A stretch of DNA of 64,000 nt from Bdellovibrionales bacterium (GTDB lineage Bacteria; Bdellovibrionota; Bdellovibrionia; Bdellovibrionales; UBA1609). Location: positions 124,001-188,000 of the forward strand of contig JAHBUX010000005.1 in the NCBI GenBank assembly GCA_019637855.1, in the 5' to 3' direction. The position numbers were made by a program, and so were the translations under genes. Shown one piece after another: positions 44,033 to 52,791 of the stretch; the stretch's first letter is position 1, and the number at the start of each line of letters is the position of its first letter. The notes under the pieces were generated by a model. It was not told the origin of the DNA, searched no databases, and worked only from the letters and a program-made list of their open reading frames with translations.

Positions 44033-44901
44033 GTCGTGATGCCCCCTGTGCAATCCGTGCCCAATCCAACCACAGAGTCTTCTTTGAGCAAACTTTTAAT
44101 ACCTTTGAGTTGATCGGCGGTGAAGGCCGCCGGGTCGGTGACGGAACAAAAATCATAGGCCGGATTAAGTACGGCTAAATCATCACAGGCATCGGTAATG
44201 GACGCGAGTGAGGCATCTCCGAGATCCACTGTTCCAGAAACAGCCGCGATATTGGCGAGTGCCAGAGTGAGTCCACTGCCAAACTGGCGCAAGTCGCCGG
44301 TATACCAATCACCGGTGACCGCAGTGGTGGGCCGAGTGGCACGCGGCGTTTCAGTGCAGGCGTTGTAGTCTGCGCCGCCAGTATCTGCGGCTGTATCGGG
44401 AATGCCGTTTTGATTGGAATCCGCGTAGAGACTGAGAACGTTACCCATCTTGGCAAAACTCACCAGAACCAGAAACATGTTTTCGTCGGTGGTGCGGTCA
44501 GCCGTATCACCGATAGATTCAATCAGGTCTTCAGCCGCAAGGCAGGAGTCGATGCGGGCCGGCGTTCCGCCAATAAACTGCGACGTAAGGAAGGGGAACA
44601 ATCGCGTCGTACCCATATCACCGAGCTCTTGCACAAAGCTCATAAAGCGAAACCCACATTTGCCGCCATAGGCAGACGCACGCAACATGACCACTTGACG
44701 TTTGTTGGAGTAATCGTCGCTCATCAAGGCGATCTTGGTGAGTGCTGCATCATATTCGCCATCGTTGATGAGCCTCTGCGCATCCACGAAATAAGCGTCG
44801 TCGGTATTTTTGTCGGCAAAGGTCTCTAGCACATTGACAGAACAGCTCAATGACGAGCCAGCCATGACAATGCAAAGACCCAATACGGCCATAGGACGCA
44901 T
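44017..44901 (-). CDS. Cys-containing lipoprotein, TPR-like
   Basis: A 294-residue lipoprotein: lipobox LSC (Cys20), a short helical-repeat region (about 35-80, RLINDGEYDAALTKIALMS) and a longer C-terminal part with several Cys (KCGF, DSCLAAE, NACTET, DACDD, DFCSV, TDCTG, TCNCP). The segment LYADSNQNGIPDTAADTGG resembles a calcium-binding loop of the DxNxDGxxD kind. GGAGG precedes the ATG. It lies between another such lipoprotein and the barrel gene, and looks related to the former (see 44971). Confidence 0.68.
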   Translation of the reverse strand: MRPMAVLGLCIVMAGSSLSCSVNVLETFADKNTDDAYFVDAQRLINDGEYDAALTKIALMSDDYSNKRQVVMLRASAYGGKCGFRFMSFVQELGDMGTTRLFPFLTSQFIGGTPARIDSCLAAEDLIESIGDTADRTTDENMFLVLVSFAKMGNVLSLYADSNQNGIPDTAADTGGADYNACTETPRATRPTTAVTGDWYTGDLRQFGSGLTLALANIAAVSGTVDLGDASLASITDACDDLAVLNPAYDFCSVTDPAAFTADQLKGIKSLLKEDSVVGLGTDCTGGITTCNCP

Positions 44902-44951
44902 CGCGAGCCTCCACGGTTCTTCTATATTATTTTAGTGGAGAAGATGAGAGA

Positions 44952-44967
44952 GGGGCCACGGGGCCCC
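44952..44967 (-). terminator. GC hairpin between two lipoprotein genes
   Basis: A perfect 6-bp stem, GGGGCC / GGCCCC, with a 4-nt loop, lies 4 nt after the stop of the upstream lipoprotein gene. On the minus strand it is followed by TCTCTCATCTTCTCC, pyrimidine-rich but without a U-run, so it would at most attenuate transcription or protect the 3' end of the first message. Confidence 0.35.
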
Positions 44968-44970
44968 GGT

Positions 44971-45750
44971 CTAGTTTGTCGCGCAGGTGCCGGTGTTGGC
45001 GTCGAACTTCAGGTCCTTTAGATAGCAAATCAATGCCTGGCCGATATTGGCAGGATCCACACCGGCGGATTGAACGGCTCCGTTGATCTGACCACAAACG
45101 TCTTTGTCGGCTTCGGTCGAGTCGCAATAGGTGGTCGAGAGAGCCAGCGCGGCGCTGCCCATCGTCTCCAAATTCTCTGCGCACTTGGCCTTGTCAGTCG
45201 GAGTCGCAGCAGGATCTGTGCAGGTCGTGAGCATGCTTTCGATCATGTTGTTCATCGCCGTGGTGTCAGTCGGATCGATACCCGAACCGCCATTAAAGCT
45301 TTCGATGGTGGCGTTGAGCGAAGTCCCCACCAAGATGGCGTTCGACAGATATTGCAAGCCGGGAACACCCGAAGCTTGGCAATAGGCGTTGGCGTTTTGG
45401 GCTTTCGGCAGCGCAAGTGTAGCTGTCGGATTGTCGAGGGACAACAACGTCATATAAGTGGCATGCTTGTTGGCTTGAGTGTCTTCTTTCAGTGCTTTGT
45501 AGGCGTTGACAATCTTACTCTCCACCAGACCACCCGAGGTCATGTAGATCGAGCACTTCAAGATTTTGGCTTGTTGGGAATCATACTTGTCGATGTACTG
45601 CAGGCATTCTTCGGCCTTGTTATTTGTAACACTCACGTCCAATTCGTCGAGGCACTGTTGGGCCTTGGCGAGATCATCTTGTTCCGAGTTGCACGACACG
45701 GAAGCCAAGATAGCAGCGGAAAGAAAGGCGAGCAGAATTTTATTCAGCAT
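44971..45750 (-). CDS. Cys-rich lipoprotein, TPR-like
   Basis: A 259-residue lipoprotein from ATG 45750 (GAGGA site upstream; a longer frame has none). Lipobox SVSC, then a helical part with a regular Cys pattern (QQCLDEL, EECLQYI, LKCSIYM), and a C-terminal half with further Cys (AYCQAS, TTCTDP, AKCAEN, TYCDST, DVCGQI, LICYLKD, GTCATN). The even number suggests disulphides. The helical N-terminal half and spacing resemble the next lipoprotein, so the two are probably paralogs serving the barrel downstream. Function unknown. Confidence 0.68.
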   Translation of the reverse strand: MLNKILLAFLSAAILASVSCNSEQDDLAKAQQCLDELDVSVTNNKAEECLQYIDKYDSQQAKILKCSIYMTSGGLVESKIVNAYKALKEDTQANKHATYMTLLSLDNPTATLALPKAQNANAYCQASGVPGLQYLSNAILVGTSLNATIESFNGGSGIDPTDTTAMNNMIESMLTTCTDPAATPTDKAKCAENLETMGSAALALSTTYCDSTEADKDVCGQINGAVQSAGVDPANIGQALICYLKDLKFDANTGTCATN

Positions 45751-45902
45751 GTGTAGTCCTCGTTGGTTACCACTTCTTTTCGGCATTTCGGGCACTTGGA
45801 ATTAACCCGGCGAAGGTCTAAACCGTGCAAGTGTCAGACTTAAGGCGGGAAGAAGACCGGCCGTCTCAAGACGAGACGTGGGAACGTCGATAGAGTCTAT
45901 GT

Positions 45903-46970
45903 ATGAAACGCTCTCTTCTAATCACCGCACTGCTCGTGATTCACGCGCCCGCATCGGCGGGGGAAATCTATGAGTTCTACAACGGTGTGCGCGCACTCGG
46001 CATGGGCGGCGCGGGCGTTGCTGTGGTCAACGATGAAACGGCGTTGTTGGTGAACCCGGCGGGCCTTGGTAAACTACGTGACTACTATATCACTGTGGCG
46101 GACCCTGAACTTGAAGGCGGATCCAATTCACAGAAGCTGATCGGCACCGATGTGATGGGCGTTATGGAACCACAGAAGGCTTTGACCCGCCTTACTCCCC
46201 ACCCTGACAAGCATTTGCATGAAAAGGCGCAAGTTTTCCCTTCGATCGTGGTGCCTAACTTTGGGTTTGGATTGTACGGGCGTTGGCAGGTGGACGCGCA
46301 GATTGATTCGGCCTCCAACACCTTCACCTACGACTATTTGCGCGACTACACGTTGGTGTTTGGGTTTAACTTTCGCCTCTGGAATGGGATTATCAAGCTG
46401 GGAGCGGTTTCGCGCGTGACGGATCGACTGCAAATTCGCCGCAGTGATTTGGATCCGGCGGCAACCGATCTCACCACCAATGATTTGGCCGGCTCAGGCA
46501 TGGGTGTGGCTTCGGACGCCGGCTTGATGCTGAGCGCTCCTGTAGCTTGGTTGCCGACCTTGGCTGCGACTTATCATGACATGGGGCGCACGGCTTACAC
46601 CTGGCGTTCGGGTTCAACGGCGACGGCGAATACGCCCGACTCCACTCCTGAAACTATCGATGTGGCTTTGGCCATTCACCCGATTTTGGGCAAACGCTTT
46701 CGCTCGACGTGGACAGCGCAGTACAACGACATCATGACTTACTCGGATGAAACCGATCAAATGCGCCGAGTGCACGCCGGTGTTGAGTTCAACTACGCCG
46801 ACGCTCTTTTCTTACGCGCCGGCATGAACCAACGCTACTGGACGGCGGGTGTTGAGCTTGCCATCGTCAACTACCAATTCCAAGCCGCCACCTACGGTGA
46901 AGACATCGGCACCGCCGGCTCCCCCAAAGAAGACCGCCGCTACGTAGCCAAATTCTCCTTCCGCTTCTGA
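45903..46970 (+). CDS. PorV/FadL-like outer-membrane protein
   Basis: A 355-residue protein with a signal peptide (about 1-19, ending ASAGE). The mature N-terminus has VRALGMGGAGVAVVNDETALLVNPAGL, and the C-terminus has ATYGEDIGTAGSPKEDRRYV and ends in FSFRF, a good outer-membrane signature. It is a paralog of the proteins encoded at 42845-44032 and 47821-48993. It is divergent from the lipoprotein operon, 152 nt between starts, so the two could share regulation. A REP-like repeat begins 3 nt after its stop codon. Confidence 0.74.
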   Translation: MKRSLLITALLVIHAPASAGEIYEFYNGVRALGMGGAGVAVVNDETALLVNPAGLGKLRDYYITVADPELEGGSNSQKLIGTDVMGVMEPQKALTRLTPHPDKHLHEKAQVFPSIVVPNFGFGLYGRWQVDAQIDSASNTFTYDYLRDYTLVFGFNFRLWNGIIKLGAVSRVTDRLQIRRSDLDPAATDLTTNDLAGSGMGVASDAGLMLSAPVAWLPTLAATYHDMGRTAYTWRSGSTATANTPDSTPETIDVALAIHPILGKRFRSTWTAQYNDIMTYSDETDQMRRVHAGVEFNYADALFLRAGMNQRYWTAGVELAIVNYQFQAATYGEDIGTAGSPKEDRRYVAKFSFRF

Positions 46971-46972
46971 GG

Positions 46973-47010
46973 GTAGGGCCTAACATTTCCGGAAACGTAT
47001 TCGATCTGGA
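46973..47010 (+). repeat. REP-like element copy A
   Basis: Reads GGTAGGGCCTAAC, ATTTCCGGAAA, then CGTATTCGATCTGG. It has the GTAG foot and the TTTCCGGAAA palindrome. It lies just after the stop codon of the upstream barrel gene and in its sense. Same family as 4825-4864, 47012-47048 and 47783-47818. Confidence 0.78.
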
Positions 47011-47011
47011 G

Positions 47012-47048
47012 GTAGGGGCTAACATTTCCGGCAATATGGTCGATTTGA
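47012..47048 (+). repeat. REP-like element copy B
   Basis: Reads GGTAGGGGCTAAC, ATTTCCGGCAA, then TATGGTCGATTTGAG. The palindrome has one change (GGAAA to GGCAA). It lies directly after copy A in the same direction, ending just before the RAYT 2 stop codon, to which it is antisense. Confidence 0.75.
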
Positions 47049-47049
47049 G

Positions 47050-47688
47050 CTAGATGGGCGTCCGGTTATTCGGATGTTCGACTCTGTCCTTGCTAAGACC
47101 GAAAGAGAACGTCCGCTTGCCTAGGCCTTTGCGGATTTCTTCGCGATATTTTTCGGCAGAAGGTTTTCGGTTTAACCACTCGAGTTGAAATTCGACGTCA
47201 TTGAGCAAAATCTCATCTTGAACTGGAATCAAAAGGTGCGAGAAACCTAAGAGCCCTTGAACGGTAGAATACGGGTATTCCTCAACCCGCTCACAAATGC
47301 CCGCCTCGACGGGGTTACGATACAGGTATTTATATACATTCTGATAGTGAACATAGCCGATCACACAAGCCGAGTGATAAGGCCTTCCCCACACTTGATT
47401 GATCCGACCGCTGAGACGATTGATCTCCTTCGCCGACTCACGCATGAGGTAGTTCATAGCAGGGGGAAGATTCGCAGAGTCGGCGGAAACGATTAGGTGA
47501 AAATGATTCGCCATCAAAATAAACGCGCGAATTTGTATGTCATAAGAATGGGAAATAAACGCGAGATAGCGGGAGAAAATATCCCAAACCTCGGGTAGTG
47601 GAATTTTGAACCACTCTTTGTTCGCACAGCGTGCGGTAATGAAAAACTCGAAACAGCCTTCAGGAAGATTGCGTGAACTTCGTGCCAT
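47050..47688 (-). CDS. REP-associated tyrosine transposase (RAYT 2)
   Basis: A 212-residue Y1-type transposase. HUH motif in MANHFHLIV (about residues 58-66) and YKYLYRNPVEAGIC (about 118-131) with the candidate Tyr. It is a homolog of RAYT 1 (shared NPVEAG-C-RVEEYP-ST-GLLG and LIPVQ segments) but clearly diverged, and it is bracketed by a different repeat: two GTAG-type elements on the 3' side and one inverted copy on the 5' side. It separates two paralogous barrel genes. It is probably the enzyme that spread this repeat. Confidence 0.85.
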   Translation of the reverse strand: MARSSRNLPEGCFEFFITARCANKEWFKIPLPEVWDIFSRYLAFISHSYDIQIRAFILMANHFHLIVSADSANLPPAMNYLMRESAKEINRLSGRINQVWGRPYHSACVIGYVHYQNVYKYLYRNPVEAGICERVEEYPYSTVQGLLGFSHLLIPVQDEILLNDVEFQLEWLNRKPSAEKYREEIRKGLGKRTFSFGLSKDRVEHPNNRTPI

Positions 47689-47782
47689 TCACACCAGTTC
47701 TGCAATCGCCAAGACCATTTCAAATCAAACAGAATGCGATCGCAGGTCCGTCGCGTGTCCGAAAATCCGATTTTCGAACCTC

Positions 47783-47818
47783 AGATCGACTACGTTTCCG
47801 GAAATGTTAGCCCCTACC
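47783..47818 (-). repeat. REP-like element copy C
   Basis: On the minus strand it reads GGTAGGGGCTAAC, ATTTCCGGAAA, then CGTAGTCGATCTGAG, the fullest version of the element. It is inverted relative to copies A and B across RAYT 2, and starts 3 nt after the stop codon (47821-47823) of the minus-strand barrel gene, in its sense. Confidence 0.78.
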
Positions 47819-47820
47819 CC

Positions 47821-48993
47821 CTAGAAGTCTAGGGCGGCTTCTAGCATGTAGCGGCGGCTTTCTATGGGAACGCTTGGGGTTCCGACCTCTTCGCCGTAGG
47901 TGGCTATGTCGAGCTGAAAGATCGCCATGCGGGCGCCGAAACCGGCAGTCCAATAACCTTGGTTTAGACCCACCGCCCAGTGCCCCTTCCACCAGTTGTA
48001 CATCTTCCAGTAAAGTTCGGCGCCGGCGTGAATGCCTTTTTTCGGAGTCCAATTGGGATGACCTACATCGCGTACATCCAAAGCGAAGTGCGGATCAAAC
48101 ACCCACACCTTCGGCAAATCCCATTTGCTGCCGAAGTCAAAACGACGTTGCAGCTTGGGCGGTTCGCCCGAGTTTTTGTCCATCAAATGGAAGTTTTGTT
48201 TGAAACCATAGTCCACAGCATTGCGCACAACAAATGCAAACGACGGCTCCATGTGCTTCAAAAACTTAAACATACCCGATTGCGGAACCGGAGGGCGCCA
48301 CCAATATCCCAAATCCAAATCGAACGTTAAGCCCTCATTCGCATGCGATTTATCCCAAACGGTGGAACCATTGGCCAGCTGACCTGCCGAAATCGCTTCG
48401 CCCACATGAATACGATGGATGCTCTTTATCGTCGCGCCCCATGAGGTCTCGTGCCGCTTACCCCACCAATTCATCTTACGCGCATAGGCCACAGCCAGCG
48501 TGGAATCCTGATACATATTCACATTCACCATGGGACCAATCTGACGATGGATCGAAAGATCTAAAGACAGATCAACCGGGATGAGAGCAATACCCCAACC
48601 AGGACGGGCCCACACCGCACCCGCCGTGGGTAAGCGGTAGTTAAAATGATCGCCGTAGTGGCTGGTGATCAAATCGGTATAAGCCTGGGGCTGATCCGCG
48701 TCGGGAACCTTCTTAACGTCTTCGATCTCTTTGAACAGCTTGAGCGACTCAGGGCCTAGACCTGCGCGCGCAAACATGCGCAAGTGGCCTTCGTTACGTA
48801 AAGCCAACATCGCCGGATTATAAAAAATAGCGCTGAAGTCATCGGCACCGGCGGTGAAGGCATTCCCCATTCCCGAAGCGCGTGTGCTGATGTACTCCTG
48901 GTGAATGGTGAAATCCAGCGACTTCACAGGTTCGCTCTGAGCATGAAGAGTGAGGGAGACCAGCGCGAGCCCGAACAACAGTACAGAACGCAT
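47821..48993 (-). CDS. PorV/FadL-like outer-membrane protein
   Basis: A 390-residue protein with a signal peptide (about 1-18, ending TLHAQS). Mature N-terminal motif TRASGMGNAFTAGADDFSAIFYNPAML and C-terminal ATYGEEVGTPSVPIESRRYM ending in EAALDF place it with the two barrels on the other side of RAYT 2. It is rich in Trp in the barrel (for example YWKMYNWWKGHW). Its start is 49 nt from the divergent barrel gene at 49043. Substrate or partner unknown. Confidence 0.74.
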   Translation of the reverse strand: MRSVLLFGLALVSLTLHAQSEPVKSLDFTIHQEYISTRASGMGNAFTAGADDFSAIFYNPAMLALRNEGHLRMFARAGLGPESLKLFKEIEDVKKVPDADQPQAYTDLITSHYGDHFNYRLPTAGAVWARPGWGIALIPVDLSLDLSIHRQIGPMVNVNMYQDSTLAVAYARKMNWWGKRHETSWGATIKSIHRIHVGEAISAGQLANGSTVWDKSHANEGLTFDLDLGYWWRPPVPQSGMFKFLKHMEPSFAFVVRNAVDYGFKQNFHLMDKNSGEPPKLQRRFDFGSKWDLPKVWVFDPHFALDVRDVGHPNWTPKKGIHAGAELYWKMYNWWKGHWAVGLNQGYWTAGFGARMAIFQLDIATYGEEVGTPSVPIESRRYMLEAALDF

Positions 48994-49042
48994 GCGAATT
49001 ACCTACCGTCAGCGAATTGGTTTGCGATATCTTATATCCACA

Positions 49043-49666
49043 ATGGCAAAGCTCACGATTTTTGTCAGTGCGACCATCGTCGCGATTTTCATCGGCACCT
49101 CAGCACAGGCAGCGCCTCACGGTGAGGCCCCAAGTCCAAGCCCTGCTGTGGAAGAGATCGGCGAAAGCCGTCCTCCCGGCGAGAACATGGCCATTACCCC
49201 TGTTGAGCAAGTCAATAGCGTGTCCCAGGCAACCGCTCCCCGCTATTATATGGCTCGCCAAGCACTGGTTTTCCGCGGTGGTCTAGCTAGCGACTTTCCG
49301 AAACTGGATTTCAGCGACTCTGTGACGGGCGTATCGTATCTGTTTCCTAAGTTTCTATCGCCACAACTCGAAGCCGGAGCGGACCTACACGAAAACGGAC
49401 GCGGCCATATGTATGCGGGCGCACGCTGGACCTATTTTCAACGCTCCTACTTCCGCCCCTCGGCCAAACTGGCCCTGGACCATTTTGTAGACGCAAAATA
49501 TGGTCTAGGTACTTTGGCTCGCATCGAAGATTGGTTCGTGCGCGGGGGAGGCTCCTTGGAATACACCATATGGAATCCGTATTCGATACGCTTCGACGCC
49601 GAGATGTTGTTGAGCTTCGAAGAGACGAAGATCGTAACGACGATTGGAATAAGCCGGGGCTGGTAA
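49043..49666 (+). CDS. Outer-membrane barrel-like protein
   Basis: A 207-residue protein from ATG 49043, chosen because the signal peptide (about 1-23, ending SAQAAP) starts there; longer in-frame starts overlap the divergent gene. A Pro/Glu-rich linker (25-60) precedes about eight beta strands (GRGHMYAGARWTYF, SIRFDAEMLLSFEE), ending in GISRGW. No ribosome-binding site is evident. Family not recognised. The 178 nt that follow, up to coaE, hold only a short hairpin (CGTCCGA / TCGGACG near 49742-49761) without a T-run. Confidence 0.58.
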   Translation: MAKLTIFVSATIVAIFIGTSAQAAPHGEAPSPSPAVEEIGESRPPGENMAITPVEQVNSVSQATAPRYYMARQALVFRGGLASDFPKLDFSDSVTGVSYLFPKFLSPQLEAGADLHENGRGHMYAGARWTYFQRSYFRPSAKLALDHFVDAKYGLGTLARIEDWFVRGGGSLEYTIWNPYSIRFDAEMLLSFEETKIVTTIGISRGW

Positions 49667-49844
49667 GAGCTGGCCTACTTGCCTGTGGTTTTTTGTACCA
49701 GTTATCAGAGGGAAAAACAGGGTTTGCGAGGGAATGTCGTCCGAGAGTTTCGGACGCAAAGGTATGGGACAGAGCTAAGACATAGAAAAAACTTTGGAAT
49801 CGACGTCCGGTTTGGCGAATGCATGTCCGCCAACCACACAGTGG

Positions 49845-50441
49845 TCAGCCAATTCCTAGATGATTCAAAGCCGAACTCACTTCGCGCTCCAGATCCTCCA
49901 GCGAGCCGTTGTTCTTCACCACGGCGTCGGCACGGGACTCTTTGAGTTGGGCCGGCAGCTGATGACTCCAACGCTCTTCAATCTCAGCCACAGTCAAACC
50001 CGTGCGCTTTTGCAAACGCTGCAAACGCACCGCCGGCGATGCACTGACGACAATGACCGCGTCGAATTGGTCCTCCATTCTCTTTTCATAGAGCAACGGC
50101 ACATCATAAAACGCAGCCTCTTCACCCGCCGCTTCGAGTGCGGCGCGCTGGCTCGCCACTTCGGCCCGCACACGCGGATGAATGATCCATTCAAGCTGCT
50201 CGAGCTTCGCGGGATTGCCGAACACCACCACGCCCAACTTACGCCGGTCGAGAGTTCCATCGACGCCGCGTACGCCCTCGCCGAAGGTCTTATAGACTTC
50301 CGTCTCGGCCTCTCCGCCCGGACTAAGGACGGTACGCACGACCTGATCCGCATCCAAGACTTTGAGCCCGCGACGACGCAAGATCTCGCTCACCGTCGAT
50401 TTGCCGCTGCCCATAGAGCCGGTAATTCCAATCCACTTCAT
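49845..50441 (-). CDS. coaE: Dephospho-CoA kinase
   Basis: A 198-residue P-loop kinase, the last step of coenzyme A synthesis. P-loop GSMGSGKS at 8-15, DADQVVR at about 30-36, the IIHPRVR motif, VPLLYEK and VVSASPAVRLQRLQKR are all typical CoaE features. It is convergent with the barrel gene and divergent from the Ser/Thr kinase gene (82 nt between starts). Confidence 0.93.
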   Translation of the reverse strand: MKWIGITGSMGSGKSTVSEILRRRGLKVLDADQVVRTVLSPGGEAETEVYKTFGEGVRGVDGTLDRRKLGVVVFGNPAKLEQLEWIIHPRVRAEVASQRAALEAAGEEAAFYDVPLLYEKRMEDQFDAVIVVSASPAVRLQRLQKRTGLTVAEIEERWSHQLPAQLKESRADAVVKNNGSLEDLEREVSSALNHLGIG

Positions 50442-50523
50442 GAGCCCATGCTAAATCGCTAACCGGCCTTTCGTCCACCATCATTCGTTTAAGCCGCGCG
50501 CGCAAAATACCGAAATCATTATT

Positions 50524-52755
50524 GTGTCAATGCCCTATGAGACCTTTGGAAAATACGTGCTTTTGGAAAAGCTGGCCACCGGCGGTATGGCCGAGGTCTT
50601 TCTTGCGCGCGGAACCGGCGCGGGCGGCATAGGTAAGTTCTTCGCCATCAAACGCATTCTTCCGCAATACGCCGACTCTCCTGAATTCATCGACATGTTC
50701 AAAGATGAAGCTAAGATTGCCATCAACCTTAACCATTCCAACATCGTGAGCATTCACGAGTTCGGTGTGGAAAAGGGGCAGTTCTTCTTAGTCATGGATT
50801 ATGTCGAAGGTCGTAACCTACGCCAGATTCTGAACAAGATGAAAAAGAGCGGCTTGCAGTTCTCGATCGACCAGATCTGTTACATGATCAAAGAGGTCGC
50901 CGCCGGTCTTGATCACGCTCACCGCTGTATCGACGGTTCCACGGGCAAACCGCTCAACATCACTCACCGGGACATGAGTCCACAAAACGTGATGGTCAGC
51001 TTTGAAGGCGAAGTGAAGATTGTGGATTTCGGCATCGCCAAAGCCGAAAGTCAACTCGAGAACACACGCGCCGGGACTCTCAAAGGTAAATTTGGTTATA
51101 TGAGCCCCGAGCAGGCCGAAGGCCAGCCGGTGGATTTACGCACCGACATTTTCTCACTCGGAATCGTGCTGTGGGAACTCTTGGCCAACGACCGTCTGTT
51201 CGTCGCCAACAACGAGATCAATACACTTCGCAAAATTCGTGATTGCCAAATCCCCTCACTGCGCAAAATCAATCCCAATATTCACAGCGAACTCGAGCGC
51301 ATGGTGCAAAAGGGTTTGGCACGCGATCGCAACCTGCGCTATCAAACCGGGGCCGCTCTTCACCGCGATATGAACCGTTTTCTTAACCGGCAATATCCGG
51401 ACTTCAGCCCACACGATTTTGCCGTGTTCATCAAGTCGGTGTTCGCCGACGAGATCCTCTCGCTGCGTAAGCGCTTGATGGACTACGCCAAAGTGAATCT
51501 GAACGTCAGCATGAACACACCGACTCGCATCATTTCCTCGGAGGAAACTTCGCTGGTCGATGCCAACACCAACTCTTTGGTGCAAACGGAAACCGACTCT
51601 AAACCACCACGCGATGGTTACCCGCGCGAGTACATCGTGCCGGAAGGCAGTCGTACCGGTGCCATGTCGACGGCCATCACGCATGACAAAACAGCGCAAA
51701 CAGACAGCAGCGCCATTGCCCTCGATATTTCGAATCTGAGCCGTCAGCCGGATACGGCCGATGAACCGACACAAAATATTCTGCCGAGCTCCCCCCAACA
51801 CAAACCTTCCAAAACGGGTACGAATCCGATTCTGGATGAACGCGCGCTAATGGCTGAATCTGAGCGCGACATTTCGGTGAGTGCAAAGATTCAACCGCTC
51901 AACGTGCGGGGATCTTCGGAGCCCGTTGAGACAGAAGAGGTTTCCGCCCCCGGATTTAAAGTCGAACGGCGCGCCCCACGACACGCCGACTACACCGAGA
52001 GCACCACGGAGACCAATAAGCCCGCACGCTTCGCGACATTCCTAGTCTTCGGCCTGATCTGTATCAGTGTCTATGCTTATCTCGTGAAGTACTTCACGCC
52101 CAGCATGACGGATGTGATTCGCGTCACCGATCCCGTCTTACATGATTTCCATACGGCACTTGGTGTGGACATGACCCGCAGCGTGGCCAGCGGTAGCTCG
52201 AACTCGAACCCCTCGCAAATACCGATTCAACCGGGCCAACCGGCTCCCGCAGTTAACATGCAACCCGCCCCGACCCGAGCAGACGCGGATCAAAGCGGAT
52301 TGGTCGTGACTTCGAATCCCTCAGGCGCAGAGATTTTCCTCAATGGACAATCCACCGGTATGGTCACGCCCACTCGTATCGAAGTGCCGCCACAAAACAC
52401 CTTTACGGTCACTGTGCGCAAACGTGGTTATCATGATTTCAAGCGCAACGACGTGACGCGCGAATCTGTAGGTCACCGCCTGGACGCCACTCTGCAAAAA
52501 CTCAATGTAGGTTGGTTGGATGTTGAGATCTTTCCGCCGCAGGACGCTCTGCTTTATGTGGGCGGCAAACTGATCCCCATATACCGCAATGCTGCCCGAG
52601 AGATTATGATTCCTGGCAACACCGCGGTGAAAGTCCGCGCAGAAAGTCGCTCAAAGCCCACCTATGATGAAACAACGGTCAGCATCCCCAGCGATGGCCG
52701 CCGCGCCATCAAGTTGAACCCGCGTAAAATGAGCCGCGTCCCGTCTTCCAACTAG
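50524..52755 (+). CDS. Transmembrane Ser/Thr protein kinase with PEGA domain
   Basis: A 743-residue PknB-type kinase. Gly loop LATGGMAEV (17-25), Lys43 in FAIKRI, HRDMSPQNV with Asp150, DFG at 168-170, and MSPEQAEG as the P+1 region. Residues about 335-500 are a low-complexity Ser/Thr-rich linker, one membrane helix lies near 503-522 (TFLVFGLICISVYAYLV), and a PEGA domain follows at about 595-665 (SGLVVTSNPSGAEIFLNG), which would be outside the cytoplasm. GTG 50524 or ATG 50530 could be the start. FHA proteins such as the GltG-like one are possible phospho-readers (inference). Confidence 0.88.
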   Translation: MSMPYETFGKYVLLEKLATGGMAEVFLARGTGAGGIGKFFAIKRILPQYADSPEFIDMFKDEAKIAINLNHSNIVSIHEFGVEKGQFFLVMDYVEGRNLRQILNKMKKSGLQFSIDQICYMIKEVAAGLDHAHRCIDGSTGKPLNITHRDMSPQNVMVSFEGEVKIVDFGIAKAESQLENTRAGTLKGKFGYMSPEQAEGQPVDLRTDIFSLGIVLWELLANDRLFVANNEINTLRKIRDCQIPSLRKINPNIHSELERMVQKGLARDRNLRYQTGAALHRDMNRFLNRQYPDFSPHDFAVFIKSVFADEILSLRKRLMDYAKVNLNVSMNTPTRIISSEETSLVDANTNSLVQTETDSKPPRDGYPREYIVPEGSRTGAMSTAITHDKTAQTDSSAIALDISNLSRQPDTADEPTQNILPSSPQHKPSKTGTNPILDERALMAESERDISVSAKIQPLNVRGSSEPVETEEVSAPGFKVERRAPRHADYTESTTETNKPARFATFLVFGLICISVYAYLVKYFTPSMTDVIRVTDPVLHDFHTALGVDMTRSVASGSSNSNPSQIPIQPGQPAPAVNMQPAPTRADADQSGLVVTSNPSGAEIFLNGQSTGMVTPTRIEVPPQNTFTVTVRKRGYHDFKRNDVTRESVGHRLDATLQKLNVGWLDVEIFPPQDALLYVGGKLIPIYRNAAREIMIPGNTAVKVRAESRSKPTYDETTVSIPSDGRRAIKLNPRKMSRVPSSN

Positions 52756-52791
52756 ACCGTCCCCAGCGCCCATGTTACTTGCCTAGCCATC

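Noticed and set aside
43016-44113. A 365-codon plus-strand frame opposite the barrel gene
   Set aside because: The minus strand encodes a protein with signal peptide, barrel motifs and good start; the plus frame is His/Arg-rich without any motif.
42845-48993. Type IX secretion because of PorV-like barrels
   Set aside because: No PorU, Sov/SprA, GldK-N or C-terminal sorting domains are seen; the NPAG-type motif is shared by the wider OmpP1/FadL group.
49742-49761. Hairpin CGTCCGA / TCGGACG as terminator
   Set aside because: No T-run on either strand and only a 7-bp stem; recorded within the neighbouring entry, not called as a terminator.
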